NCBI GenBank assembly: GCA_003576905.1
Contig: QEVG01000026.1
Coordinates: forward strand, 1-64,000
Direction: 5' to 3'
Length of the DNA stretch: 64,000 bases
Origin: Planctomycetota bacterium
GTDB lineage: Bacteria > Planctomycetota > Phycisphaerae > UBA1845 > UTPLA1
The notes under the pieces were generated by a model that saw nothing but the letters and a program-made list of their open reading frames with translations, made no database searches and had not been told where the DNA came from. The translations under genes were made by a program, and so were the position numbers. Shown one piece after another: positions 1 to 8,420 of the stretch; position 1 is the first letter of the stretch; each line of letters opens with the position of its first letter.

Positions 1-488
<488 letters not shown>

Positions 489-826
489 ACATTTACCAAT
501 CGCTGCCAGGCCTGCGGCATCCCGGCGCCCGGAATGAACCGGACGGCGAAGTGCCTTGACCATGACATCAACCGGAAAACGTGACAAGTGTCGCCGTCGG
601 CGCTCCATCCACGTCGATCCGCCGCCGCGGCCTCACGGCCGTTTCGGCAAATCCCTGGATGAAGACTCTTGGAAGATCTCATGATGAGATCGTCACATTC
701 CCCAATCTATTCAGTTGTCAAAGAGCACGGCAAACCGGGCCTTTTCAGGGCCGCAGTCTTCCGTTGAAAGTTCGCCGTTTACCGCGGAAAACACTCAACG
801 GAAAACTGTCCGCCGGTCATACTGAC
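489..826 (-). other. tRNA-Ala to 23S rRNA internal spacer
   Basis: This 338-base stretch separates tRNA-Ala from the 23S 5' end within the rRNA transcript. It should hold the processing stem that RNase III cuts around pre-23S, but I did not draw a full pairing. It carries a boxA-like element at 716-727. Open frames here are spurious because the region is a transcribed rRNA spacer. Confidence 0.8.
716..727 (-). promoter_or_regulatory. boxA antitermination element upstream of 23S
   Basis: The minus strand reads TGCTCTTTGACA, one base different from the bacterial boxA consensus TGCTCTTTAACA, about 230 nt before the 23S 5' end. In known rRNA operons boxA loads the NusB-S10 antitermination complex and is also found in the 16S-23S spacer. 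The match is seen; function is inferred. Confidence 0.75.
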
Positions 827-899
827 TGGAGCCGACCGGGATCGAACCGGCAACCCCTAGCTTGCAAAGCTAGTGCTCTCCCAATTGAGCTACGGCCCC
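827..899 (-). tRNA. tRNA-Ala (anticodon TGC)
   Basis: On the minus strand a full cloverleaf is readable. The acceptor stem GGGGCCG pairs with CGGCTCC and includes the G3-U70 pair that marks alanine tRNAs. The D arm is GCTCAATTGGGAGAGC, the anticodon stem CTAGC/GCTAG with loop TTTGCAA, and the T arm carries GGTTCGATCCC. The discriminator base is A and CCA is not encoded. It lies between tRNA-Ile and 23S, the usual order inside a 16S-23S spacer. Confidence 0.97.
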
Positions 900-1135
900 T
901 TGGTCCGGCAGGCCGCCCTGCATCGAACCGGCCATCGCATTATCTGGGAGCCGCGGGTTCGCCTGGCTCCTTCGATCTCGACCGAGCAACGCTCAGCCGA
1001 ATCCTTTCGGGCCTCACCCGCCGCTTCGCACCCGAAGGGCGAGCAGCAGGGCGACGATCCCGATCAATATCAACGCACCCCAGTCCATTTCAACGCCGTT
1101 CGCGACTGCTCGTGCTGTCGCAGGCCGCTCGTTAA

Positions 1136-1209
1136 TGGGCCCGAGTGGACTCGAACCACTGGCCTCGTCCTTATCAGGGACGCGCTCTAACCAACTGAGC
1201 TACGAGCCC
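1136..1209 (-). tRNA. tRNA-Ile (anticodon GAT)
   Basis: The minus strand folds with acceptor stem GGGCTCG/CGGGCCC, D arm GCTCAGTTGGTTAGAGC, anticodon stem CGTCC/GGACG with loop CTGATAA (anticodon GAT), and T arm GGTTCGAGTCC. The discriminator is A and CCA is not encoded. It is the first mature RNA of this operon: no 16S rRNA precedes it, and the promoter at 1439-1466 lies ~230 nt upstream. Confidence 0.97.
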
Positions 1210-1265
1210 TACTCTGGCCAAACTTCTCAAAAAGCCTCGCCCCGGCATCGCGGAAAAATGGGGCG

Positions 1266-1295
1266 AAAAAAACCACCGGCGATTGCCGGTGGTTT
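1266..1295 (-). terminator. Intrinsic terminator inside the rRNA leader
   Basis: On the minus strand ACCACCGGC pairs perfectly with GCCGGTGGT around an AATC loop, flanked by further A-T pairs and followed by a run of seven T. It sits after the likely rRNA promoter (1439-1466) and before tRNA-Ile (1209). It would therefore stop rRNA transcription unless read through, which suggests attenuation or antitermination. On the plus strand the T-run is only three, so the minus-strand reading is better. Confidence 0.8.
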
Positions 1296-1438
1296 GTCGG
1301 TGAACCGATGAACCATCCGTCAGCAATCACGCCGAGGGATCGTATGCAACCGTGCAAGTCCGATGAATCAAACGAGGCCTTTCGGTATCGTTACGCGACC
1401 ATTCGATCGCTGACCGCTTCCTCAACTTGCAGCACAGT

Positions 1439-1466
1439 AATGTAGCAGGGCATGCCGTCCTGTCAA
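1439..1466 (-). promoter_or_regulatory. Sigma-70 type promoter of the tRNA-Ile/tRNA-Ala/23S operon
   Basis: The minus strand shows TTGACA (1466-1461), a 16-base spacer, then TACATT (1444-1439). The start site should fall near 1432. The -35 is perfect and the -10 has four of six consensus bases. It faces the tRNA-Ile gene with no gene between, so this looks like the operon's own promoter. Confidence 0.75.
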
Positions 1467-1506
1467 GCCCCCTAAAGTCAGTTTTGTTGCCAACTTAGCA
1501 CGCGGC

Positions 1507-1518
1507 GTAACCGGTTAC
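1507..1518. promoter_or_regulatory. 12-base perfect palindrome in the divergent rRNA/pyrF control region
   Basis: GTAACCGGTTAC is a perfect palindrome about 40 bases upstream of the rRNA -35 and within the region that must also drive the plus-strand small gene and pyrF. It is followed by an AT-rich stretch. It could be an operator. No regulator can be named. Confidence 0.35.
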
Positions 1519-1748
1519 AAATAATAAGGATAGCGAATACCCGGCGGGGCCCTCGTGATTTTTTTCTCAAATTCCCGCCCGAGCTTGTATGCCTGCCGAG
1601 ACGCAGTCGGGCCTCCCGATTAAACTACCTCACGCGACATTCCCGGCGGAACCCCGTACTGCGGTTGTAGCCGGGCCGATTTCTTGATGTTGTTCGGGCC
1701 CGCTGGGCGGCGCCCGCGAGTCACCCAGGGATTCAGGAGAAACCAGGC

Positions 1749-1922
1749 ATGCGAAAGACGAAGGATATCAAGCGCAAACGAAAACAGGCGGGCCTCGAAT
1801 TCAAGAAGGGCAATACCGCCGAGGCCTACAAGATGTGGAGCGAGGCGAAAAAGGAACTCGACGAACTGCGCGGCCGGAACAAGCCTGCCGCGGCGAAGCC
1901 CGGCGAGCCGGCGGCCGGTTGA
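1749..1922 (+). CDS. Small basic hypothetical protein (57 aa)
   Basis: Not recognised. A 57-residue frame starts at ATG 1749 behind a clear AGGAG site nine bases upstream and stops at 1920-1922. The N-terminus is very rich in Lys and Arg (MRKTKDIKRKRKQAGL). A short amphipathic stretch with EAYKMWSEAKKELDEL follows, then an Ala/Pro-rich tail. There is no signal peptide or membrane segment. It lies directly upstream of pyrF, whose start is 98 bases beyond its stop, so the two are probably co-transcribed. The charge pattern suits nucleic-acid or ribosome binding, but that is only inference. Confidence 0.65.
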   Translation: MRKTKDIKRKRKQAGLEFKKGNTAEAYKMWSEAKKELDELRGRNKPAAAKPGEPAAG

Positions 1923-2020
1923 CACGCCCCTGCGCCCGCGGCGATGGTGACATTTGTGCGGCACTTCGCCGACCGGAGCGATCTGCACGGCGCGGCTGCG
2001 CCGTTTCGGAGAATGGACGC

Positions 2021-2950
2021 GTGGCGGAGCATTTCGCCGATAGGCTCATTTCGGCCGTTTTGGCTCGAGGGGCGCCGTGCGCAGTGGCGCTCGATCCGGT
2101 CTATTCGAGCCTGCCGGCGGAGTTGACCTCGCGCGTCGGCAAGACGGCTCCTGTCGCGGCCGAGCTCTCGGCGATTCTGGAATTCAGCCGGCGTGTCCTG
2201 CGCGTGATCGTGTCTCATGTTCCCGTTGTTAAGATCAACTCCGCCTATTTCGAGCGATATCACGCCGACGGCGTTTCGGCGCTCGACGAGTTGATCGCCG
2301 AAGCCCGGCGCCTGGGACTGTTGGTCCTGGCCGATGTAAAACGCGGGGATGTCGGACACACGGCGGAAATGTACGCCGACGCGTGCCTTGGCTGGGCGAA
2401 GGGGGGCGAGGTTTTTCAGACGGCCGACGCGGTGACGATTAGCGGCTATTTCGGTCGGGACGGGGCTGCGCCGTTCATTGAGTCCGCAAAGCGATCGGGC
2501 AAGGGCGTGTTTGTCCTTGTTCGGACTTCTAATCCATCTGCGGCGCACATCCAGGATGTGCAGGCATTGGACGGTCGAAAAGTGCATGAGATTGTGGCCG
2601 CACAGGTCGCCCAGTGGGCGGACGCCGACGATGCCATAGGGAAATGCGGCTATTCGCTCGTCGGTGCTGTCGTCGCTACGCGCAATGCCGCAGACGCCCG
2701 GCGGCTTCGGGAGATCATGCCGAGATCCATCTTCCTCGTGCCCGGTTACGGCGCGCAGGGCGGACGGCCGGAGGATTTCCAGCCGTATTTCTGCCGTTCA
2801 GGCGGTGGCGCGCTGGTCGTGGCGGGACGCTCGGTGATCTTCGCACACTCCGCGCCTGCCTATCGCGACGAATCTGGAAATTCCTGGGAGGAGTGCGTCG
2901 AGCGGGCATGCCGCGATTTTGTCGCAGATATCTGCCGCGTAGCGGTATAG
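2021..2950 (+). CDS. pyrF: Orotidine 5'-phosphate decarboxylase (type 2 family)
   Basis: PyrF catalyses the last step of de novo UMP synthesis, decarboxylating OMP to UMP in the cytoplasm. The chosen start is GTG 2021, with GGAGA eight bases upstream, giving 309 residues. The catalytic signature DVKRGD is at residues 105-110, preceded by a beta strand ending in VVKIN (69-73) and followed by HTAEMYA. A late phosphate-binding segment carries VPGYGAQGG. The length (~300, not ~240) and motif context fit the longer OMPDC subfamily 2. pyrE for the preceding step is at 60224-60751, well away from this gene. Confidence 0.93.
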   Translation: MAEHFADRLISAVLARGAPCAVALDPVYSSLPAELTSRVGKTAPVAAELSAILEFSRRVLRVIVSHVPVVKINSAYFERYHADGVSALDELIAEARRLGLLVLADVKRGDVGHTAEMYADACLGWAKGGEVFQTADAVTISGYFGRDGAAPFIESAKRSGKGVFVLVRTSNPSAAHIQDVQALDGRKVHEIVAAQVAQWADADDAIGKCGYSLVGAVVATRNAADARRLREIMPRSIFLVPGYGAQGGRPEDFQPYFCRSGGGALVVAGRSVIFAHSAPAYRDESGNSWEECVERACRDFVADICRVAV

Positions 2951-2964
2951 GCGCAGCGCGGCGC

Positions 2965-2985
2965 CAACCCGGACGGGTCGGGTTG
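2965..2985 (+). terminator. Possible terminator after pyrF
   Basis: CAACCCG pairs with CGGGTTG around a seven-base loop just after the pyrF stop. Only a weak T-rich stretch follows, so efficiency is doubtful. The 2951-3256 gap otherwise holds the promoter at 3042-3070 and the leader of the next gene. Confidence 0.35.
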
Positions 2986-3041
2986 TGTCTATAAGCCCAT
3001 GGGGCTTCCTCGCTTATCGCGGTGACCGCCCGCAACATTAT

Positions 3042-3070
3042 TTGACAGCCCCTGGGCTGCGTTCTAGCAT
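3042..3070 (+). promoter_or_regulatory. Sigma-70 type promoter for the PPIase operon
   Basis: TTGACA, a 17-base spacer, then TAGCAT (four of six consensus bases in the -10). The start site should be near 3077, leaving a leader of ~180 bases before the gene at 3257. Confidence 0.65.
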
Positions 3071-3256
3071 GAACGGTTTGGGAATCATCAGGGTCTCGGC
3101 GGGTTGTCCACACTGTGAGGCCGTGAGCATCGCTGGCGACGATTCAGGCAAGACGTATCGGCATGCCGGCGGATTCCCGGCAATGTGCCTGCACAGGTAA
3201 GCAACAATTGTGGTCCGCGTGTCTGCGGTTCCGGTCCAAGAGTACGAGGAAGAAAA

Positions 3257-4357
3257 ATGACTGGTCGAAACGTGGTCGGAATGGTGGCCGGGTTGAGCGT
3301 CTGCATCTTTTCCGGGCTCGTTGCAGCCGACGAGAAAGCAAAAATGAGTGACGAGAAGCCGAAGATCGCGGATCGAGCCTATGTCCGAATGACCACGACC
3401 GAGGGCGATATCGTCCTCGAGCTGAACCGCGAGAAGGCGCCGGTCACGGTCGAGAATTTTCTCGGCTACGTCCAGGATGGCTTTTATGAAGGCACGATGT
3501 TTCATCGAGTCATCAAAAACTTCATGATTCAGGGGGGCGGCATGGAGCCGGGTTACAAGCTCAAACCCACCAAGGCGAAGATCAAGAACGAGGCGAACAA
3601 CGGCCTTCAGAACGTCCGCGGGACTATCGCCATGGCGCGCACCGGCGACCCTCATTCCGCGACGAGCCAGTTCTTCATCAACGTGGTCGACAATGCCATG
3701 CTGAACCACCAGAACGAGTCGGCAGGCGGTTGGGGCTACTGCGTCTTCGGGAAGGTTATCGACGGCATGGACGTGGTGGACAAGATCCGCAACACGCCTG
3801 TTGAAATGGATCCGCAGGCGGACGGTCGCCAGCCGGCGGCTCCCGTTACGCCGATTTTGATCAAGAAGATGACGATTCTGAACATCGAGGAAGTCAAGTC
3901 GCTCGTTGAAGCGGAGCGGAAGCGAGTCGCGGAACTTGAGAAACAGGCACAATTGGAGAAACAGCGAGATATGGATGCAGCAAAGGCACTCGTGCAGTCC
4001 CGCGGCGTCGATCCTTCAAAGGGCGTGACGAAGCCCAGCGGCTTGTGGCATGTGGACGCCGTAGAGGGAACCGGGCCTGCCCCGACCAAGACGACTGATC
4101 GGGTAAAGGTTCACTACACTGGTTGGCTAACGAACGGGAATAAGTTCGACTCCTCGGTGGATCGCGGCGAGCCTATTTCCTTCGGCCTGAACAAGGTGAT
4201 CAAGGGCTGGACCGAAGGCGTGGGAAGCATGAAGGTGGGCGGCAAGCGATTGCTGATAATCCCGCCGGACCTGGCCTACGGCGCGGCCGGTCGACCGGGC
4301 ATTCCCCCCAACTCGACGCTTGTTTTCGAGGTCGAACTCCTCGGAATCAACGAATAG
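3257..4357 (+). CDS. Exported dual-family peptidyl-prolyl isomerase: cyclophilin domain fused to FKBP domain
   Basis: A 366-residue protein with two unrelated prolyl-isomerase folds, expected to assist folding outside the cytoplasm. ATG 3257 follows GAGGAAG. Residues 1-24 look like a signal peptide ending near VAAD. The cyclophilin domain spans ~42-210, with FHRVI (82-86, catalytic-type Arg84), GTIAMAR (123-129), SQFFI (137-141) and [12 protein letters not shown] charged, probably coiled linker (211-245) leads to an FKBP domain (~255-365) with VHYTGWL, FDSS, VIKGW and IIPPDLAYG. Active-site residues of both domains look intact. The next gene starts 10 bases after the stop, so the two form an operon. 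Dual-family immunophilins are known but uncommon. Confidence 0.93.
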   Translation: MTGRNVVGMVAGLSVCIFSGLVAADEKAKMSDEKPKIADRAYVRMTTTEGDIVLELNREKAPVTVENFLGYVQDGFYEGTMFHRVIKNFMIQGGGMEPGYKLKPTKAKIKNEANNGLQNVRGTIAMARTGDPHSATSQFFINVVDNAMLNHQNESAGGWGYCVFGKVIDGMDVVDKIRNTPVEMDPQADGRQPAAPVTPILIKKMTILNIEEVKSLVEAERKRVAELEKQAQLEKQRDMDAAKALVQSRGVDPSKGVTKPSGLWHVDAVEGTGPAPTKTTDRVKVHYTGWLTNGNKFDSSVDRGEPISFGLNKVIKGWTEGVGSMKVGGKRLLIIPPDLAYGAAGRPGIPPNSTLVFEVELLGINE

Positions 4358-4367
4358 CTCTTCGCTC

Positions 4368-5174
4368 ATGTCGAGTGCGCTCCGGGCTCAGAAAGTCCTG
4401 ACAGCGATCCAGCGCGAACTCCGCGCCGGCAGGCCGCGCGACGCCGCGCGAATCATTGTGGATGCCGTGGACCGCCGCATCGTCCGAGGTGATTCGGAGT
4501 TGCCTCGGCTGCTGGCCCGCGTGCTGGGAAAGGGCGGATTCACTCGGCTTATTCAGGGATTCGCGACGTATCCCTGCTTTTATTGCGAGCGCGGGTTATT
4601 CAAGTGCCATTTCTGTCGGGGCAAGGGCGCATCGCAAGGGGGCTGGGTATGCGAGCCCTGTTTCGGTCTCGGTGTCGCTCGCTGCGAGTTCTGCGACGGC
4701 GCGGGCTGGGCCACGTACAACTTCGTTCCAGATTCCCTGCGGCTCGCAGTTGCAATCCGTCGTACCTCGATGGCGTCCACATTCCTGAAGGGGGAACTCA
4801 AAAACGTGCGGCTTTCGGCCGGCGCAGCCCGCTCAGGCGTTGCAAAGCACATCCTGGAGCTCAATCGGCTGGCCGGCGTGTTTGAGAATGCAGCGGACAT
4901 CTGTCGGCGGCTGTCCGAATCGGAGCCGAGGTCGCGCGAAGTCCTCCGGCGGATTCGCTCCCGGTGCGCGATCGCTTGGAAGAGCATTCTTCCGAGATTG
5001 AAGGATCTTTCGCTGCAGCTGGCCGAGATAGAGTCGAAAGAGCTTCAGCGTGCCCGCTCGACGGCACAATCGCAGCGGATCGAGCGAAGGGCTCGCTATT
5101 ACGCACGCGCAGCCACGTCGGGCCAGTTTGCGGGTACCTCGCTGGATCACCCCTTCCTTTCGCGCTCTCGATGA
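4368..5174 (+). CDS. DnaJ-type cysteine-rich (zinc) domain protein, function unknown
   Basis: A 268-residue cytoplasmic protein, ATG 4368, ten bases after the prolyl-isomerase gene. Residues 70-112 hold four CxxC pairs (Cys 70/73, 80/83, 95/98, 106/109) with G-rich spacing such as CRGKG, CFGLG and CDGAG, the pattern of the DnaJ zinc domain that binds two zinc ions. No J domain (HPD) is present. The C-terminal half is helical and Arg/Glu-rich with no motif I recognise. Because it pairs with a folding enzyme, a chaperone-like or thiol-related role is a fair guess, not shown. Confidence 0.7.
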   Translation: MSSALRAQKVLTAIQRELRAGRPRDAARIIVDAVDRRIVRGDSELPRLLARVLGKGGFTRLIQGFATYPCFYCERGLFKCHFCRGKGASQGGWVCEPCFGLGVARCEFCDGAGWATYNFVPDSLRLAVAIRRTSMASTFLKGELKNVRLSAGAARSGVAKHILELNRLAGVFENAADICRRLSESEPRSREVLRRIRSRCAIAWKSILPRLKDLSLQLAEIESKELQRARSTAQSQRIERRARYYARAATSGQFAGTSLDHPFLSRSR

Positions 5175-5188
5175 AAATGCGCATGAGA

Positions 5189-7021
5189 TCAGGCCGCTTG
5201 CGTCTGCCCGGTAGGACGCACAAGGGCGACAATCTTGTCCCCGGGCTGAGGTGAAACCGCCTTGTCAAGCGTTTCGAATAACAGCTTGTTCTCGGGGCGG
5301 ATGACGCACAGCGGAAGCGTGTCGGCGCCGTACATCTGATTGAACGCTGCATAGTCAAAGCTCGCCGTCAGGTTGGTCACCTTGACGACATCTCCCCGCG
5401 CCAGCCGCTCCTCGATGTGCGTGTAGGCCGCATGACTGTTGAAGAGCAGCCGCCCCTGGAGGTGCTTGTCGAGATCGTCGCGGCCGGGCGTACGCGTGCG
5501 GGGGACGAACTGATACGCCTCGGACATGCCAAAAACCTTGGAAAACCTCTGAACCGCCAGCACGTTGACGTGGTCATTCGGCGTCATCGCCAGGATCCGG
5601 CCGATCCCCGCCAGGTTGAGGTCGTCGATTGTGCGTTCACCGAGAATGCTGCCGAGGTAGGTCGGAACGCCCGTGAGCCGGGCAGCGGAAATATTCGACG
5701 GGTTGTTGTCGACGACCAGCACCTTGAAGCCTGATTCCATGAGAGCCTTAGCCAGGGCGACCCCGAAAGGGTGAGCACCGAGAAGGAGCGCACCTTGCGG
5801 GTCGCGCTCGGCCAGGCCGAGCCTTCGGGCCAGCGGGGCGGCGGTCAGCCCATAAAGCAGTACGGTGCAGACAATGACGGCGAAGGTCATGGGTATGAGC
5901 AATCGCGCCTGAGAGAAGCCCTTTTGCTCGAGGTCCAGAGCGAAGATGGATGCAACCGAGGCGGCAACGATGCCGCGCGGCGCCATCCACGACAGAAAAA
6001 GACGCTCGCGGAATTGAAGGCTGCTGCCCAGGGTTGAGACAAGCACACACAGCGGCCGCGCGACGAAGATCATTATGAGCACGAAGAGGATCGACTGCGG
6101 GCCGACCGATCTCAGGTCGTCGAGAGTCAGCCGCGCGCTGAGGATAATGAACAGGGCGGCGATGAGGAGGACACGCAGGTTCTCCTTGAACTCCACAATA
6201 TGGCGGATATCGGCCCTTTTTTGATTGCCGAGGACGATTCCCATGATGGTCACCGCGAGAAGGCCGGATTCAGGTTGTACGAGGTTTGCCCCGACAAATG
6301 CAGTGACGACCAGGGTGATGGCGACGGAGTTCTGAAGGTATTGCGGAATCCAGAAATTGATGATGGATGTGGCCAGAAGGCGCGCCGCGACATAACCAAG
6401 GCCGCCCCCGATGACAACAGTCTTCAGCAGACCGATGGCGAAATGCGCCGGCGCATCGCTGAGCCGGCCGCCGAGCAGGACTTCGAAAACGAGTACCGCC
6501 AGGAGGGCGCCGATTGGATCGATGACGATGCCTTCCCATTTCAGGATCGCGCCGACCGGACCCTGGGGCCGGATGTAACGAAGCATCGGCTGAATCACGG
6601 TTGGTCCGGTCACCGTGAGGATCGCTCCAAGCAGCACGGCGAGTTGAAATTCGAGTCCAACGACCAGGTACGCCGCGGCGGCGGCAATGACCCACGTGGC
6701 CAGGAGTCCGAGGGTGACGAGATTGCGGACGACAACGCCCTGTCCGCGCAACTCGGAAAAATCGAGCGAGAGTCCTCCTTCGAACAGGATCAGGGCGACG
6801 GAAATGGCCACGAACGGCCTCAACATGCCGCCGAACATCTCGTCGGGGGAGACGAAGTTCGTGACGGGGCCCGCCACGAATCCACAGATCAGCAGGAGCA
6901 GAATGGACGGCAGGCGCAGCCGCCAGGCAAGCCACTGCGCAGCGCCGCCAAGAACAATGATTCCTGTGAGCCCGATCATGACGGGCTGCGCGGCTGCCAC
7001 GATGTAAGCCGGCTCATTCAT
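5189..7021 (-). CDS. CPA-family cation/proton antiporter with C-terminal TrkA-N (RCK) domain
   Basis: A 610-residue inner-membrane protein that should exchange Na+ or K+ for protons. The first ~390 residues contain about a dozen hydrophobic segments of the Na_H_Exchanger fold, with features such as LILFEGGLSL and FVGANLVQPESGLL. The C-terminal third starts with a Rossmann-like segment (ALLLGAHPFGVALAKALME, then VLVVDNNP) typical of TrkA-N nucleotide-sensing domains, followed by a TrkA-C-like tail. This layout resembles CPA1/CPA2 antiporters gated by NAD(H) or ATP/ADP. ATG 7021 is the first start and its ribosome site is weak. It converges on the zinc-protein gene with a 14-base gap. Confidence 0.88.
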   Translation of the reverse strand: MNEPAYIVAAAQPVMIGLTGIIVLGGAAQWLAWRLRLPSILLLLICGFVAGPVTNFVSPDEMFGGMLRPFVAISVALILFEGGLSLDFSELRGQGVVVRNLVTLGLLATWVIAAAAAYLVVGLEFQLAVLLGAILTVTGPTVIQPMLRYIRPQGPVGAILKWEGIVIDPIGALLAVLVFEVLLGGRLSDAPAHFAIGLLKTVVIGGGLGYVAARLLATSIINFWIPQYLQNSVAITLVVTAFVGANLVQPESGLLAVTIMGIVLGNQKRADIRHIVEFKENLRVLLIAALFIILSARLTLDDLRSVGPQSILFVLIMIFVARPLCVLVSTLGSSLQFRERLFLSWMAPRGIVAASVASIFALDLEQKGFSQARLLIPMTFAVIVCTVLLYGLTAAPLARRLGLAERDPQGALLLGAHPFGVALAKALMESGFKVLVVDNNPSNISAARLTGVPTYLGSILGERTIDDLNLAGIGRILAMTPNDHVNVLAVQRFSKVFGMSEAYQFVPRTRTPGRDDLDKHLQGRLLFNSHAAYTHIEERLARGDVVKVTNLTASFDYAAFNQMYGADTLPLCVIRPENKLLFETLDKAVSPQPGDKIVALVRPTGQTQAA

Positions 7022-7185
7022 TCAAAGCGTGATTCTCGGCGGCGAAGCTCGGTGCGTCCAGCGCCACGGTGCCGCGCAGCGTGGCCCAGAGCAAGGCGAC
7101 TCGCCATTGCTTGCCAACATTGCCGATCATGGCAAGAATGGTCGGGCGGCCAAAGTGCGATGTGTCGTGCCGAACGGGGCGCCTC

Positions 7186-8415
7186 ATGCAGCTGATAATC
7201 TTTGAAGACGCGGGCTTCAGGAACCTGTTGCCGCTGGTGTACAGCCGGTGCACGTTTAATCTGCGATGCGGGTTCAACAACCTCCTCGACAAGATCGAAT
7301 CGGCGATGGGGCGCACCGCCGAGTCCGTTTTTGTGCGAAAGGAACTGGCCGCCGTCATCGCCGAGCGGCAGACGCGACGCGTCAATCAGCCGGCCACGTC
7401 GGATGATCAGCTCTGGGTCAACGGGCGGCTGCTTCTTCGCGAGCGTCTGGATCTGCCGCACGGCGCGGCCGCCTGGCGCGGTGACGCACTCGTTGCCGCC
7501 CGGCTTGATCGCGCGGCGGCGTCGCGCCTGGCCCCGGAACTATTGCTGGACACGGTTAAGCTAAGAGCGGCACTTGCGACCTGTGCGGCGGCCGAAGTGC
7601 CTTCGTCTTTGGGAGACATCATTGAATTCCCCTGGCAGCTCGTTCAGCAAAACTCGGGAGAGATTATGCGCCAGTGCGGGCAAACCGAAATGAGGGTTTC
7701 CGGGGCAGTTGATGCGGGGGCGACGCTCCTCAACCCCGACTCCATCCATATCGGCGAGGGGGTGCGCGTGAAGGCCGGCGCGGTCCTCGACGCGGAATCG
7801 GGTCCAATATATGTCGCAAACAATGTCACGATTCATCCCTGCGCTGTCGTACAGGGGCCGTGCTACATCGGCGAGGGCTGCACAATTCTGCCGGGTACGT
7901 CGTTGCGGGCCGGTTGCAGTGTTGGCATGGTCTGCAAGATCGGCGGCGAGATCGAGGGGACGATCTTCCACGGCTACAGCAACAAGCAACATGACGGGTT
8001 CATCGGCCACTCCTACGTTGGAGAATGGGTCAACCTCGGCGCCGATACCGTTGGAAGCGACCTGAAGAACACATACGGCACGGTGCGCGTTCCGATCAAC
8101 GGCAGGCCGATCGATACGGGCGAGCGATTCGTCGGCGCCTTCATCGGCGATCATACGAAGACCGCGATTCGCACAACGCTTCCGACAGGCTGCGTTATCG
8201 GTTACGCATGCAACGTCGCTGTAAGCGGTTTTGCCCCGACCTTTGTGCCGAGTTTTTCATGGGTGACGGACAAGGGCCGAGCGATCAACGAACCGCAGAA
8301 GGCGCTGGCCGTCGCCCGGACCGTAGTGGCGCGCAGAAACCGCAAATATTCGCCGGCGGAGGAGGCGCTCTTCTTGTCGGTCCAGCGGACGGCGGATGAG
8401 ATTGAAGTCGTTTGA
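7186..8415 (+). CDS. GlmU-like sugar-1-phosphate nucleotidyltransferase/acetyltransferase (alternative bacterial type)
   Basis: A 409-residue cytoplasmic protein, ATG 7186. The N-terminus (IIFEDAGFRNLLPLVYSR) is a divergent nucleotidyltransferase start seen in the alternative GlmU family. From about residue 180 the chain shows left-handed beta-helix hexapeptides, e.g. ILPGTSLRAGC, SIHIGEGVRVKAGA and PIYVANNVTIHPCAVVQGP, as in acyltransferases. The family is thought to make UDP-GlcNAc from glucosamine-1-phosphate for peptidoglycan or surface sugars. The exact substrate is not provable here. The stop is five bases from the convergent mltA stop. The short 7022-7185 gap must hold promoters for both divergent genes. 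Confidence 0.8.
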   Translation: MQLIIFEDAGFRNLLPLVYSRCTFNLRCGFNNLLDKIESAMGRTAESVFVRKELAAVIAERQTRRVNQPATSDDQLWVNGRLLLRERLDLPHGAAAWRGDALVAARLDRAAASRLAPELLLDTVKLRAALATCAAAEVPSSLGDIIEFPWQLVQQNSGEIMRQCGQTEMRVSGAVDAGATLLNPDSIHIGEGVRVKAGAVLDAESGPIYVANNVTIHPCAVVQGPCYIGEGCTILPGTSLRAGCSVGMVCKIGGEIEGTIFHGYSNKQHDGFIGHSYVGEWVNLGADTVGSDLKNTYGTVRVPINGRPIDTGERFVGAFIGDHTKTAIRTTLPTGCVIGYACNVAVSGFAPTFVPSFSWVTDKGRAINEPQKALAVARTVVARRNRKYSPAEEALFLSVQRTADEIEVV

Positions 8416-8420
8416 CTTTT

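Noticed and set aside
947-970. Inverted repeat GGAGCC/GGCTCC between the two tRNAs, considered as a third tRNA
   Set aside because: No anticodon arm or D arm can be formed; it is a small spacer hairpin.
1835-2020. Extended pyrF start upstream of 2021
   Set aside because: The extra 62 codons overlap the small basic gene, look random, and lack a ribosome site; GTG 2021 has one.
6200-7195. A 331-codon plus-strand frame opposite the antiporter
   Set aside because: Composition of Asp/Gly/Arg/Gln with no fold signs, inside a well-supported transporter.
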